A stretch of DNA of 64,000 bases, taken from contig VTTJ01000011.1 of assembly GCA_008364785.1 (NCBI GenBank), positions 1-64,000 of the forward strand, read 5' to 3'. This stretch comes from Bacillus sp. BGMRC 2118 (GTDB lineage Bacteria > Bacillota > Bacilli > Bacillales > SA4). Positions 50,709 to 59,349 of the stretch are shown here, one piece after another. Made by a program: the position numbers and the translations under genes. The notes under the pieces are model-generated. The model was not told the origin of the DNA and ran no database searches. It saw only the letters and a list, made by a program, of their open reading frames with translations. Position 1 is the first letter of the stretch; the number at the start of each line of letters is the position of its first letter.

Positions 50709-51341
50709 ATGAAATCATATGAACAACTTGCAGCAAGTGTTGTGTTTTCACGAAAAGGTGACACCATGTCACTACTCGCTAAAGACCCTTCCTTACAATA
50801 CGTTGGAGAAGGAAGAAGTGCCTTTGTATTTAAAATAAAACATACGCAAAAAGTGATAAAAGTGTTCTTTCCTGAATGTATAGTCATAGCGAAGGAAGAG
50901 GCAGAGATATATAGACAGTTAAATGATATATCCTACTTTCCTACCTTACATGCAGAGGGTCATAATTATATTGTCATAGATTATATTGAAGGAATGACAC
51001 TATTTACTTGCTTAACAAAAGGAAAACGAATTACCAAGTGGCATATTGACGAGATTGACACAGCGTTGAAACTGGCTAGTGATAAAGGTCTGAATCCGTC
51101 AGATATCCATTTACGAAATATATTTATTACAAAAGATGAAAAAATCATGCTCATTGATGTAGCTCGTTTTAGACAAAGAAAACAATGCAGCCAATGGCAG
51201 GATTTAAAATTAGCGTATTCAAACTATTATTCACATAACCTATTTCCAAAACAAATTCCTGCGTTCATTCTAAATAAGATCGCAGCGCTATATAAAAAGA
51301 ACTATTTTACGTTTCTTACAGGAAGAAGTGCTAATATTTAG
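50709..51341 (+). CDS. protein-kinase-like protein (YrzF/YbdM type)
   Basis: A 210-residue small kinase-fold protein. A glycine loop GEGRSAFVFKI, the ATP-binding Lys in VIKVFFPE, a catalytic-loop variant NPSDIHLRNIFI and a metal site LIDVARF (DVA in place of DFG) are visible. The C-lobe is short. It may phosphorylate a protein or small molecule, or be a degenerate pseudokinase. GGAGGG precedes the ATG. The C-terminus abuts a terminator. Confidence 0.78.
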   Translation: MKSYEQLAASVVFSRKGDTMSLLAKDPSLQYVGEGRSAFVFKIKHTQKVIKVFFPECIVIAKEEAEIYRQLNDISYFPTLHAEGHNYIVIDYIEGMTLFTCLTKGKRITKWHIDEIDTALKLASDKGLNPSDIHLRNIFITKDEKIMLIDVARFRQRKQCSQWQDLKLAYSNYYSHNLFPKQIPAFILNKIAALYKKNYFTFLTGRSANI

Positions 51342-51350
51342 CACTTTTTT
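51326..51350 (+). terminator. terminator of the kinase-like gene
   Basis: AAGTGCTAA / TTAGCACTT stem overlapping the stop codon, then T run. Confidence 0.85.
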
Positions 51351-51423
51351 GTTATTTTATGCATGTTTTTCTTCCATTTAACAAATCATTCTAACTAGAG
51401 GTATGAATAAAGGAGGAAAAATA

Positions 51424-51744
51424 ATGAAAAAGTTTATGACAATCGTTGCCATGATGCTTGTGGCAGTAACCATTACATGTTCAACTGCAACAGCAAATAC
51501 AAATCCAAAGGAGCAAGCTCCAAAAGTTACGCTCACAGCCGAGCAAAAGGAAGAGTTAGCGAAGCTGCATCAAGATGTATATGAAAAGAAAAAAGAAGTT
51601 GTATTAAAGTATGTAGAGTATGGTGTGTTTTCAGAGGAAAAAGGAAATATGATTCTTGAAAAAATGGAACTACATATGAAGGAACTAGAGGAGAATAACT
51701 ATATTCCGAAGTGGGATCGCCATAAACATCCTCGTCACAAATAA
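51424..51744 (+). CDS. YckD-like small secreted protein (DUF2680)
   Basis: A 106-residue secreted protein. A signal peptide ends near ATANT (about 24-26). The mature part is a short helical domain (LTAEQKEELAKLHQDVYEKK, then EYGVFSEEKGNMILEKM) with a basic His/Lys/Pro tail, the pattern of YckD/DUF2680. Function unknown. AAAGGAGG lies 8 nt before ATG 51424; an ATG at 51403 precedes that site and is unlikely. Confidence 0.8.
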   Translation: MKKFMTIVAMMLVAVTITCSTATANTNPKEQAPKVTLTAEQKEELAKLHQDVYEKKKEVVLKYVEYGVFSEEKGNMILEKMELHMKELEENNYIPKWDRHKHPRHK

Positions 51745-51753
51745 AGAAGGAAG

Positions 51754-51782
51754 AGCTGTTAGGGGAACCTAACAGCTTTTTT
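51754..51782 (+). terminator. terminator of the YckD-like gene
   Basis: AGCTGTTAGG / CCTAACAGCT stem, T run. Confidence 0.9.
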
Positions 51783-51783
51783 G

Positions 51784-51844
51784 GGAAGCATGGGGACGGT
51801 TCTTCTGCTTCCTAAGGAAGCAATAGAACCGTCCCCATGCTTCC
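51784..51844. repeat. REP-like palindrome with GGGGACGGTTC arms
   Basis: 20-bp perfect arms (GGAAGCATGGGGACGGTTCT and complement) enclose a loop with an inner GCTTCC/GGAAGC hairpin. Same architecture as the other palindromes but a different arm sequence; this arm type is widespread in Bacillus genomes. Confidence 0.85.
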
Positions 51845-51880
51845 TTTTGATTATTTTTGATTGGTATTGATAGAAAATGG

Positions 51881-51909
51881 TTGAAAGTTGTAAGGGATTT
51901 CATTATGAT
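51881..51909 (+). promoter_or_regulatory. promoter of the fru operon
   Basis: TTGAAA (51881-51886), 17-bp spacer, TATGAT (51904-51909). No clear catabolite-response element was found by eye. Confidence 0.65.
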
Positions 51910-51950
51910 GGTATCAAGGTCACACATTGATTTTTGAAGGAGGTGGTCAG

Positions 51951-52703
51951 GTGCTCACACCTGAGAGGCATCGTGTTATCTTGGAATTGTTAGAATTGAG
52001 ACATGTAATTAAATTGCAGGAGTTAGTGGAAGCAACGAATACATCGGAATCTACAATTCGTCGTGATTTAGATCAACTTGAAAAAGAGAAGAAATTAAAG
52101 CGAGTTCATGGAGGAGCTTCCCTGCTTATGCAAAAGGGTGAGGAGCTAAGCGTTTCAGAAAAATCCACCAAAAACCTTCAAGAAAAAGAGCGAATTGCAC
52201 GTTACGCGGCAAGTTTGATTCATGATGGTGATTGTATATATCTTGATGCAGGAACAACTGTATTCCAAATGATCCCTCATATAAAGGCAAAAGATATCAA
52301 GGTTGTAACCAATGGATTAACACACCTTGAAGCGTTATTGGATCAAAATATTACAACCTTTTTAATAGGTGGATATATAAAGAAAACAACAAAGGCATTA
52401 GTTGGTGCCGGAGCAATGAATGGATTGAAGGCCTTTCGCTTTGATAAATCCTTCATTGGCGTTAACGGTATTCACCTTGAATATGGTTTTACGACTCCAG
52501 ATCCTGAAGAGGCGACGATTAAAGAACTTGCCATTCATCTTGGTCAAAAAACATATGTGCTGGCAGATCATACAAAATTTAATGAAGTCACCTTTGCAAA
52601 AGTTGCAAACTTGAATGAAGCGACTATTTTAACAAATGATATAGATGCAGAAATACTTTCAGAGTATAAAAGTAAAACATCAATAGAGGTTGTGACAGCA
52701 TGA
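51951..52703 (+). CDS. fruR: DeoR-family fructose operon repressor FruR
   Basis: A 250-residue repressor. The DeoR helix-turn-helix (about 5-60: LTPERHRVILELL, NTSESTIRRDLDQLEKEKKL) is followed by the sugar-phosphate sensor domain (about 75-235: YLDAGTT, FIGVNG, YVLADHTKF). It should release DNA on binding fructose 1-phosphate. GTG 51951 follows AAGGAGGTGG; the longer TTG start is less likely. It overlaps fruK by 4 nt. Confidence 0.92.
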   Translation: MLTPERHRVILELLELRHVIKLQELVEATNTSESTIRRDLDQLEKEKKLKRVHGGASLLMQKGEELSVSEKSTKNLQEKERIARYAASLIHDGDCIYLDAGTTVFQMIPHIKAKDIKVVTNGLTHLEALLDQNITTFLIGGYIKKTTKALVGAGAMNGLKAFRFDKSFIGVNGIHLEYGFTTPDPEEATIKELAIHLGQKTYVLADHTKFNEVTFAKVANLNEATILTNDIDAEILSEYKSKTSIEVVTA

Positions 52704-53614
52704 TATACACTTGTACATTAAATCCTTCGATTGACTATTTAGTGACAGTGCAGGACGTTAAACTTGGAGCTTTAAATCGTACAAATGAAACAGCGTTTTA
52801 TCCAGGTGGTAAAGGCATCAATGTTTCCCGTGTACTGAAGCGGCTAGGTGTTGATAGTGTTGCCTTAGGTTTTGTAGGTGGATTCACAGGTGACTATATA
52901 AACCAGTATCTACAAACTGAGTCCATTTCCACTTCATTTATACAACATGAGGAACCAACAAGAATTAACATTAAATTAAAAGGAAATGAAGAGACAGAAA
53001 TTAATGGAAGCGGGGCATACATCTCAAAAGAGCAGCAAGAAGCCTTGTACAAACAAGTTTCTGCCCTTACAGAACATGACTATTTTGTTTTGGCTGGGAG
53101 CTTTCCACCTTCTGTATCACTCGATTTTTTTAAATCTCTTGCCTCAAGTTGTGAAGAAAAAAGAATTCCCTTAGTTGCGGATGTATCAGGTGAAGCACTA
53201 CGTGAAGTCCTGCAATATAAGCCGTTCCTCATTAAACCTAATCATCATGAGCTAGGAGATCTTGTTGAGGCAAAAATTGAAACAAAGCAGGATGCCATTA
53301 AATACGGCAAAAAGCTACTTGAAAAAGGTCCTCAGAATATCATCATTTCAATGGGGGGGCAAGGGGCTGTATTTGTAAATGATGAGATGGTCGTTTCGGC
53401 ACAAGTTCCAAAAGGTGAAGTGAAAAATTCCGTAGGAGCAGGTGACTCAACTGTTGCAGGCTTTTTAGCAGCCCTTACTTTAGGAGATTCTCTTGAAACT
53501 GCTTTTCGTTTCGGTGTAGCTTCCGGAACAGCCACAGCATTTTCAACCGACTTATGTGAGAAGAAAGATGTGGAGAAAATCGTGCCACAAATTGAAATAG
53601 AAGTAGTGAAATAA
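52700..53614 (+). CDS. fruK: 1-phosphofructokinase FruK
   Basis: A 304-residue PfkB-family kinase that turns fructose 1-phosphate into fructose 1,6-bisphosphate. Signature 1 is GGKGINVSRVLKRLG (about 38-52) and signature 2 the catalytic SVGAGDSTVAGFLA (about 248-261, Asp as base). Gene order fruR-fruK-fruA and ATGA overlap with fruR identify it well. Confidence 0.95.
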   Translation: MIYTCTLNPSIDYLVTVQDVKLGALNRTNETAFYPGGKGINVSRVLKRLGVDSVALGFVGGFTGDYINQYLQTESISTSFIQHEEPTRINIKLKGNEETEINGSGAYISKEQQEALYKQVSALTEHDYFVLAGSFPPSVSLDFFKSLASSCEEKRIPLVADVSGEALREVLQYKPFLIKPNHHELGDLVEAKIETKQDAIKYGKKLLEKGPQNIIISMGGQGAVFVNDEMVVSAQVPKGEVKNSVGAGDSTVAGFLAALTLGDSLETAFRFGVASGTATAFSTDLCEKKDVEKIVPQIEIEVVK

Positions 53615-53626
53615 GGGGGAAAGATA

Positions 53627-55492
53627 ATGAAAATCACAGAACTTTTAAGAGAAGATACGATCCTCTTAAATCTACAGTCAAAAACGAAAGCAGATGTCAT
53701 TCAGGAATTAGTAGATAAATTAGACGCTGCTGGTCGATTAAACGATAAAGAAAAATATAAAGAAGCCATTTTAGCACGTGAAGCCCAAAGTACCACAGGG
53801 ATTGGTGAAGGAATTGCGATACCGCATGCAAAGACAAATGCTGTAAAGGTTCCGGCTATTGCATTTGGTCGTTCAAAAGAGGGCATTGATTATGAAGCGT
53901 TAGATGGAGCGCCCAGTCATTTATTCTTTATGATTGCAGCTAGTGAAGGAGCAAATAATGAGCATCTAGAAACACTATCTCGTCTATCCTCGTTCTTAAT
54001 GGATCCAGCATTCCGTTTGAAAATTGAATCTGCTGTAACGGCAGGAGATGTGATGAGAGCCATTGACGAAAAAGAGGCAGCAGATGAGCCTGATGACAAG
54101 CCTGTATCAAAAGGTTCTGAGTTAATCCTAGCTGTTACGGCATGTCCAACAGGAATTGCTCATACGTATATGGCGGCAGATTCCTTAAAAGCAAAGGCTA
54201 AGGAAATGGGTCTTGATATTAAAGTACAAACAAATGGTTCAAGCGGAGTGAAGAACCGTTTAACGTCTGACGAAATTGAACGAGCGACAGCTATTATCGT
54301 GGCAGCCGATACGAAGGTAGATTTAACACCGTTTAAAGGAAAGCCTGTTTTACAAGTTCCAGTAACGCAAGCAATTCGTAAACCGGATGAGCTATTAAAC
54401 AAAGCAGCTAGCGGTGATGCACCTGTTTTACAGGGTTCCTCGGAAGAAAAAGAAAATGAAGGAGGAGAGCGCTCTGAGCGTTCAGGCTTCTACAAGCACT
54501 TAATGAATGGTGTATCAAACATGCTTCCATTTGTTGTAGGTGGAGGAATTCTAATTGCTCTTTCATTTTTCTTCGGTATTAAAGCAGGGGATCCAAATGA
54601 TCCATCCTATCATCCTATTGCCGGTGCATTAAGCACAATTGGTGGTGGTAATGCATTCAAATTAATGATTCCAGTACTAGCCGGTTTTATAGCGATGAGT
54701 ATTGCGGATAGACCAGGATTTGCTCCAGGTATGGTCGGCGGATTTATGGCTGCTACAGGGGGCGCAGGATTTTTAGGTGGTCTAATCGCTGGTTTCTTAG
54801 CCGGATATTTAGTGATTGCACTTAAGAAGGCATTCTCAGGTCTACCTCAGTCATTAGAAGGTATTAAGCCAGTATTACTATATCCTCTTTTCGGTATACT
54901 GTTAACTGGTTTACTCATGATGTTCGTCATTATTGAGCCTGTCCGTGCTTTAAATGAAGGACTTACCGGTTGGTTGCAAGGTCTTGGTACAGGTAACTTG
55001 GTGCTAATGGGACTACTTCTAGGTGGTATGATGGCCGTTGATATGGGTGGGCCAATTAATAAGGCTGCATTTACGTTTGGTATAGCGATGATTGACGCGG
55101 GTAACTTTGCTCCACATGCGGCGATTATGGCAGGGGGAATGGTTCCTCCATTAGGGCTTGCACTGGCTACTACATTATTTAAAAGAAAGTTCACGCAAGC
55201 AGAACGTGATGCAGGAAAGACAAACTATATTATGGGTGCTTCCTTTATAACAGAAGGTGCAATTCCATTTGCAGCAGCCGATCCAGGGAGAGTCATTCCA
55301 TCTATCATCGTTGGTTCTGCACTAGCTGGAGCCCTATCTATGCTGTTTGGAATTGGATTACCTGCCCCGCACGGTGGTTTATTTGTATTCTGGACGGTAA
55401 ATGGAAATCCATTTTTATATTTGTTAGCCATTGCAATTGGTTCACTTGTGACAGCACTTATGGTTGGTTTTTGGAAGAAAGAAGCAAAGTAG
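53627..55492 (+). CDS. fruA: fructose PTS enzyme IIABC FruA
   Basis: A 621-residue PTS permease with domains A-B-C. EIIA (about 1-145) has the phospho-His in GIGEGIAIPHAKT; EIIB (about 165-262) the phospho-Cys in AVTACPTGIAHTYMAAD; EIIC (about 285-615) is the membrane channel (GFMAATGGAGFLGG, VDMGGPINKAAFTF). It imports fructose as fructose 1-phosphate, which FruK then uses. GGGGG precedes its ATG. The following ptsHI supply its phosphate. Confidence 0.96.
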   Translation: MKITELLREDTILLNLQSKTKADVIQELVDKLDAAGRLNDKEKYKEAILAREAQSTTGIGEGIAIPHAKTNAVKVPAIAFGRSKEGIDYEALDGAPSHLFFMIAASEGANNEHLETLSRLSSFLMDPAFRLKIESAVTAGDVMRAIDEKEAADEPDDKPVSKGSELILAVTACPTGIAHTYMAADSLKAKAKEMGLDIKVQTNGSSGVKNRLTSDEIERATAIIVAADTKVDLTPFKGKPVLQVPVTQAIRKPDELLNKAASGDAPVLQGSSEEKENEGGERSERSGFYKHLMNGVSNMLPFVVGGGILIALSFFFGIKAGDPNDPSYHPIAGALSTIGGGNAFKLMIPVLAGFIAMSIADRPGFAPGMVGGFMAATGGAGFLGGLIAGFLAGYLVIALKKAFSGLPQSLEGIKPVLLYPLFGILLTGLLMMFVIIEPVRALNEGLTGWLQGLGTGNLVLMGLLLGGMMAVDMGGPINKAAFTFGIAMIDAGNFAPHAAIMAGGMVPPLGLALATTLFKRKFTQAERDAGKTNYIMGASFITEGAIPFAAADPGRVIPSIIVGSALAGALSMLFGIGLPAPHGGLFVFWTVNGNPFLYLLAIAIGSLVTALMVGFWKKEAK

Positions 55493-55503
55493 AAACAGAG
55501 TAG

Positions 55504-55540
55504 ACTTTGCCTTTCATACATTTGAAAGGCAAAGTTTTTT
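55504..55540 (+). terminator. terminator of fruRKA
   Basis: ACTTTGCCTTTCA / TGAAAGGCAAAGT stem followed by TTTTT, separating fruA and ptsH. Confidence 0.88.
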
Positions 55541-55620
55541 ACGTCGTTAGATGAATAGCATTTCATGCTTTGCGTTAAACTTTGTCATAGATTGAATAAA
55601 CGAATAAAAGGAGAATGAAC

Positions 55621-55887
55621 ATGGCAGAAAAAACATTTACAATTACAAGTGATTCTGGGCTACATGCAAGACCTGCAACAGTACTCGTGCAAACGGTTGG
55701 AAGATTTGATAGTGAGGTTAACTTATCATATAACGGTAGAACGGTAAACTTAAAATCCATTATGGGTGTTATGTCATTAGGTGTACCAAAGGGTGGCCAA
55801 ATTACAGTATCTGCAGAAGGATCTGACGCAGAGGCTGCTATTACGGCTGTTGAGGAAGCGATGAAAAAAGAAGGTTTAGGAGAATAA
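55621..55887 (+). CDS. ptsH: phosphocarrier protein HPr
   Basis: An 88-residue PTS phosphocarrier. His15 lies in GLHARPAT and the regulatory Ser46 in LKSIMGVMS, so HPr kinase control of carbon catabolite repression via CcpA is possible. AAAGGAG 7 nt before ATG 55621 decides the start over an ATG at 55615. It begins the ptsHI pair. Confidence 0.97.
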   Translation: MAEKTFTITSDSGLHARPATVLVQTVGRFDSEVNLSYNGRTVNLKSIMGVMSLGVPKGGQITVSAEGSDAEAAITAVEEAMKKEGLGE

Positions 55888-55889
55888 AG

Positions 55890-57599
55890 ATGAATCAGTT
55901 ATCAGGAATTGCTGCATCTAGTGGAATTGCGATAGCAAAAGCCTACAAACTGGAGCATCCAAATTTGGAAGTAGAAAGATATGAAGTAAGTGATATAGAG
56001 TCTGAACTGGCTCGTCTGGAAACAGCACTTCATAAATCAAACTCCGATTTAGAAAAGATTAAAGAAATGGCGAACGTACAGCTTGGTGAGGACAAGGCAG
56101 CAATTTTTGCTGCCCATCTTTTAGTTTTAAGTGACCCTGAGCTCATCAATCCTATTAAGGATAAAATAAAAAATGATAAAGTAAATGCAGAATTCGCTCT
56201 TCAAGAAGTCTCTTCCATGTTTGTTCAAATGTTTGAGCAAATGGATAACGAATATATGAAGGAACGCGCTGCAGATATACGGGATGTAACGAAACGTGTT
56301 TTAGGCTACTTAGTAGGAGTAAGCATTCCAAACTTAAGCTTAATTTCAGAAGAAGTCATTATTGTGACAGAAGATTTAACACCATCCGATACAGCGCAGC
56401 TTAATCGAAACTATGTCAAAGGATTCACAACAGACATAGGTGGAAGAACTTCTCACTCGGCAATTATGGCGAGATCCATGGAAATACCTGCAGTTGTCGG
56501 AACAAAGGCTGTAACATCTTCTATTCAAAATGGTGATATGCTCATCGTTGATGGATTAAATGGACTAGTCATAGTTAATCCGACTGAAGAAGAGTTGGCA
56601 ACATACAAACAAAAACAAAATGACTTTCAGAAACAAAAAGAAGAGTGGGCGAAGTTGAAATCAGAACAAACACTCTCGAAGGATGGACAACATGTAGAGT
56701 TAGCTGCAAACATTGGAACACCAGAGGATGTTCAAGGTGTATTAAGCAATGGTGCGGAAGGAATTGGTTTGTATCGCACAGAGTTTCTTTACATGGGACG
56801 TGACTCACTCCCAACAGAAGAAGAGCAATTTGATGCATATAAGAAAGTACTAGAGCGTATGGAAGGAAAGCCTGTAGTCGTTCGTACACTTGATATCGGA
56901 GGAGACAAGGAACTTCCATATATGCATCTTCCAAAGGAAATGAATCCATTTTTAGGGTATCGTGCCATTCGTTTGTGTTTGGATGAACAAAACATTTTCA
57001 GAACTCAGCTTCGCGCATTACTGCGTGCAAGTAGGTACGGTAACTTACGAGTGATGTTTCCGATGATTGCCACAGTCGAGGAATTTAGACAATCAAAAGC
57101 GATTCTATTAGAGGAAAAAGAGAAGCTCAAGCAAGAAGGGATAACAGTATCAGACGAAATAGAAATTGGAATGATGATAGAAATTCCTTCAGCTGCAATC
57201 ATTGCTGACCAATTTGCAAAGGAAGTAGATTTCTTTAGCATTGGGACAAATGATCTTATTCAATATACGATGGCAGCCGATCGCATGAATGAACGAGTTT
57301 CGTATTTGTATCAGCCCTATCACCCAGCTATTTTACGATTAATTAATATGGTAGTTGAAGCAGCACATAAAGAAGGAAAATGGGCAGGGATGTGCGGGGA
57401 AATGGCAGGGGAAAGAACAGCTACTCCAATCCTACTTGCATTAGGATTAGATGAACTTTCAATGAGCGCTTCATCGGTATTACCGATACGTTCCAGTATT
57501 AAAAACCTTTCAGTAGAGGAGCTATCGAAGCTGAAGGACAGAGTACTATCGAGCTCAACGGCAGATGAAGTTCTTGCAATTATGAGTGAAATACAATAG
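55890..57599 (+). CDS. ptsI: PTS enzyme I
   Basis: A 569-residue enzyme I that takes phosphate from phosphoenolpyruvate and gives it to HPr. The swivel domain has GGRTSHSAIMARSMEIPAVV with the active His (about 189); the PEP-binding TIM barrel has GIGLYRTEFLYM, RTLDIGGDKELPYM and the Cys in GMCGEMAGE (about 503). It starts two bases after the ptsH stop, with AGGAG upstream. Confidence 0.97.
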   Translation: MNQLSGIAASSGIAIAKAYKLEHPNLEVERYEVSDIESELARLETALHKSNSDLEKIKEMANVQLGEDKAAIFAAHLLVLSDPELINPIKDKIKNDKVNAEFALQEVSSMFVQMFEQMDNEYMKERAADIRDVTKRVLGYLVGVSIPNLSLISEEVIIVTEDLTPSDTAQLNRNYVKGFTTDIGGRTSHSAIMARSMEIPAVVGTKAVTSSIQNGDMLIVDGLNGLVIVNPTEEELATYKQKQNDFQKQKEEWAKLKSEQTLSKDGQHVELAANIGTPEDVQGVLSNGAEGIGLYRTEFLYMGRDSLPTEEEQFDAYKKVLERMEGKPVVVRTLDIGGDKELPYMHLPKEMNPFLGYRAIRLCLDEQNIFRTQLRALLRASRYGNLRVMFPMIATVEEFRQSKAILLEEKEKLKQEGITVSDEIEIGMMIEIPSAAIIADQFAKEVDFFSIGTNDLIQYTMAADRMNERVSYLYQPYHPAILRLINMVVEAAHKEGKWAGMCGEMAGERTATPILLALGLDELSMSASSVLPIRSSIKNLSVEELSKLKDRVLSSSTADEVLAIMSEIQ

Positions 57600-57613
57600 C
57601 TAGTTCAGAAGAG

Positions 57614-57678
57614 AAACGTATCCATACGAAGTGAACCTAAAAGGCTTTTAGGAACACGGTGTTGGATACGTTTTTTTA
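57614..57678 (+). terminator. terminator of ptsHI
   Basis: AAACGTATCC / GGATACGTTT outer stem, inner CCTAAAAG / CTTTTAGG hairpin, then T run. Confidence 0.85.
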
Positions 57679-57714
57679 TTATAGGTGTTTATTCAATGGT
57701 CACCTTGTCTTGAA

Positions 57715-57918
57715 CTATTTTCCGTACTTAGCTTGAAACTCCTCATCAGATTTAACGAGATAAAGAATTCCTTCAATGAGACCAATAATTCCTGGAATAC
57801 CCGTCCAAGAGAAGATGATGTATACAATGCCCATACCTATTTTACCTAAATAAAATTTATGGATTCCTAAGCTGCCTAGAAGTATACCAAGAATACCGGC
57901 TACAATTCTGCTTTTCAA
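57715..57918 (-). CDS. TM2-domain protein
   Basis: A 67-residue membrane protein with two helices in a TM2 domain: GILLGSLGIHKFYLGKIGMG and a second helix with GIIGLIEGILYL, ending in a charged EEFQAKYGK tail. Function of bacterial TM2 proteins is unknown. The TTG at 57916-57918 (MKSRIVAGI) lies 8 nt after a GGGGGTG ribosome site, better than the GTG three codons earlier. Confidence 0.85.
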   Translation of the reverse strand: MKSRIVAGILGILLGSLGIHKFYLGKIGMGIVYIIFSWTGIPGIIGLIEGILYLVKSDEEFQAKYGK

Positions 57919-58035
57919 TGTAATCACACCCCCTGTTTGATGTATAGTGCTCTGCTTTTATACGTTTCCCATTACAGTGAACGATTAAGCATAAAACACA
58001 TAAACCGAGTTAACCTATGAGTAGGGAAAGAAGGG

Positions 58036-59235
58036 ATGATGTTGAAAAAATCAGGATTTAGTCAATTGCCGCGTCCTTTAAAGATCTTGTTATTAGGCGT
58101 TTTGCTCTCTCATCTAGCGTACTATATCGTATTACCGCTTTTACCAATTATATTAAAGGTGTTAAAAGGATTAACAATTGCTCAAATTGGAACTGTTTTA
58201 GCTGTAAGCTCCTTTTCGTATCAGGGAGGAAGCATACTTGGTGGATTTATAGCGGATAAGGTAGGAAGAAGACTAATTATCACAGTAGGAGCTCTTATCA
58301 AAGGGGCAGCACTTGCTAGCTTTGCTATAGTTACTGATTTTTCCCTCCTTCTATTTGTGGCATTTTTAAATGGAATAGGTGGTGGATTAAACTCACCATC
58401 TACAAAGGCTGCGATTGCTGCGTTAGCCTCTGAAGGAGATCATAAAACGACGGTATTTTCGCTGCGAGGTATTGCTGCGAACATTGGTGTCGGAAGTGCA
58501 GGTTTATTAACGTACTTTTTAATAGGAGAGGAATCTGTCGTAGTATTTTATATATCGGCTGCATTATTTGTAGTCCTTGCCATTATTAGTTGGCTATTCG
58601 TTCCGGCTAACTGCAATGAAGGAGATTGTGAAGAATTATCACTAAGAACATACAGGGACGTATTTAAAAATCGTGCTTTCGTCTTATATTCCATCGTAAG
58701 TATTTTTGTTTGGGGATTATATGCACAGTTTGCATTAGCAGTACCGTTACGGGCAGAGTCATTTATGAAGAATCCGACGGCGGTTTCCCTCATATGGACA
58801 TTTAACAGCATATTGGTGGTGTTGCTGCAAACAACTATAACAAATCGAGTGATTAAGAAATTAAATCCAATGAATGCACTGGCTCTTGGAACATTGTTTA
58901 TTGGAGCAGGTATTAGCAGTCTTTACTTCGCTAATCACTTCGCCGTATTACTGATGTGTGGAATTATTTTTGTTATTGGCGAAATGATTATCATGCCGAC
59001 GATTGATGTGACCATTACTCGTCTTGGTACAACTCAATTAATTGGCACGTATTTCGGCCTTGCTAATTTCGTGTTTGGATTAGGAGAGGGATTAGGTAAT
59101 TTTGGAGGATCCAGGCTGCTGAGTCTCGGAATTCAAACCTACTTACCTTGGATTTCCTACTTTACACTTGCTGTTCTAATCTCCCTCATTATCTACATCA
59201 TCCGTAACCAACGTACGATGAAGAATGTATTTTAA
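58036..59235 (+). CDS. MFS transporter
   Basis: A 399-residue, 12-helix major facilitator. The helix 2-3 loop is GGFIADKVGRRLIITVGA and helix 4 contains FLNGIGGGLNSPSTKAAIAA. It resembles drug-export type facilitators, but the substrate is unknown. Two ATGs (58036, 58039) and a TTG (58042) follow GAAAGAAGGG closely; the later ones have better spacing. It is monocistronic and followed by a MITE end fragment (GGCTCTTTTCTAACACTTT, 59240-59258) and a palindrome. Confidence 0.85.
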   Translation: MMLKKSGFSQLPRPLKILLLGVLLSHLAYYIVLPLLPIILKVLKGLTIAQIGTVLAVSSFSYQGGSILGGFIADKVGRRLIITVGALIKGAALASFAIVTDFSLLLFVAFLNGIGGGLNSPSTKAAIAALASEGDHKTTVFSLRGIAANIGVGSAGLLTYFLIGEESVVVFYISAALFVVLAIISWLFVPANCNEGDCEELSLRTYRDVFKNRAFVLYSIVSIFVWGLYAQFALAVPLRAESFMKNPTAVSLIWTFNSILVVLLQTTITNRVIKKLNPMNALALGTLFIGAGISSLYFANHFAVLLMCGIIFVIGEMIIMPTIDVTITRLGTTQLIGTYFGLANFVFGLGEGLGNFGGSRLLSLGIQTYLPWISYFTLAVLISLIIYIIRNQRTMKNVF

Positions 59236-59250
59236 TTTAGGCTCTTTTCT

Positions 59251-59297
59251 AACACTTTAAAGGAGTGGGGGACAGGCCCCCACTCCTTTAAAGTGTT
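59251..59297. repeat. REP-like palindrome inside a MITE end fragment
   Basis: Two 21-bp perfect arms (AACACTTTAAAGGAGTGGGGG and complement, each described here by their ends AACACTTTAAAGG and GTGGGGG) with a 5-nt ACAGG loop. It overlaps the family 1 MITE end at 59240. Confidence 0.85.
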
Positions 59298-59314
59298 AAA
59301 GTCATACGCTTAAA

Positions 59315-59343
59315 TAAAAAGCCAGGGTTCGTAACCCTGACTT
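59315..59343 (-). terminator. terminator of the siderophore-binding gene
   Basis: On the minus strand AGTCAGGGTT / AACCCTGGCT, followed by TTTTTA. Confidence 0.85.
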
Positions 59344-59349
59344 TGAATT

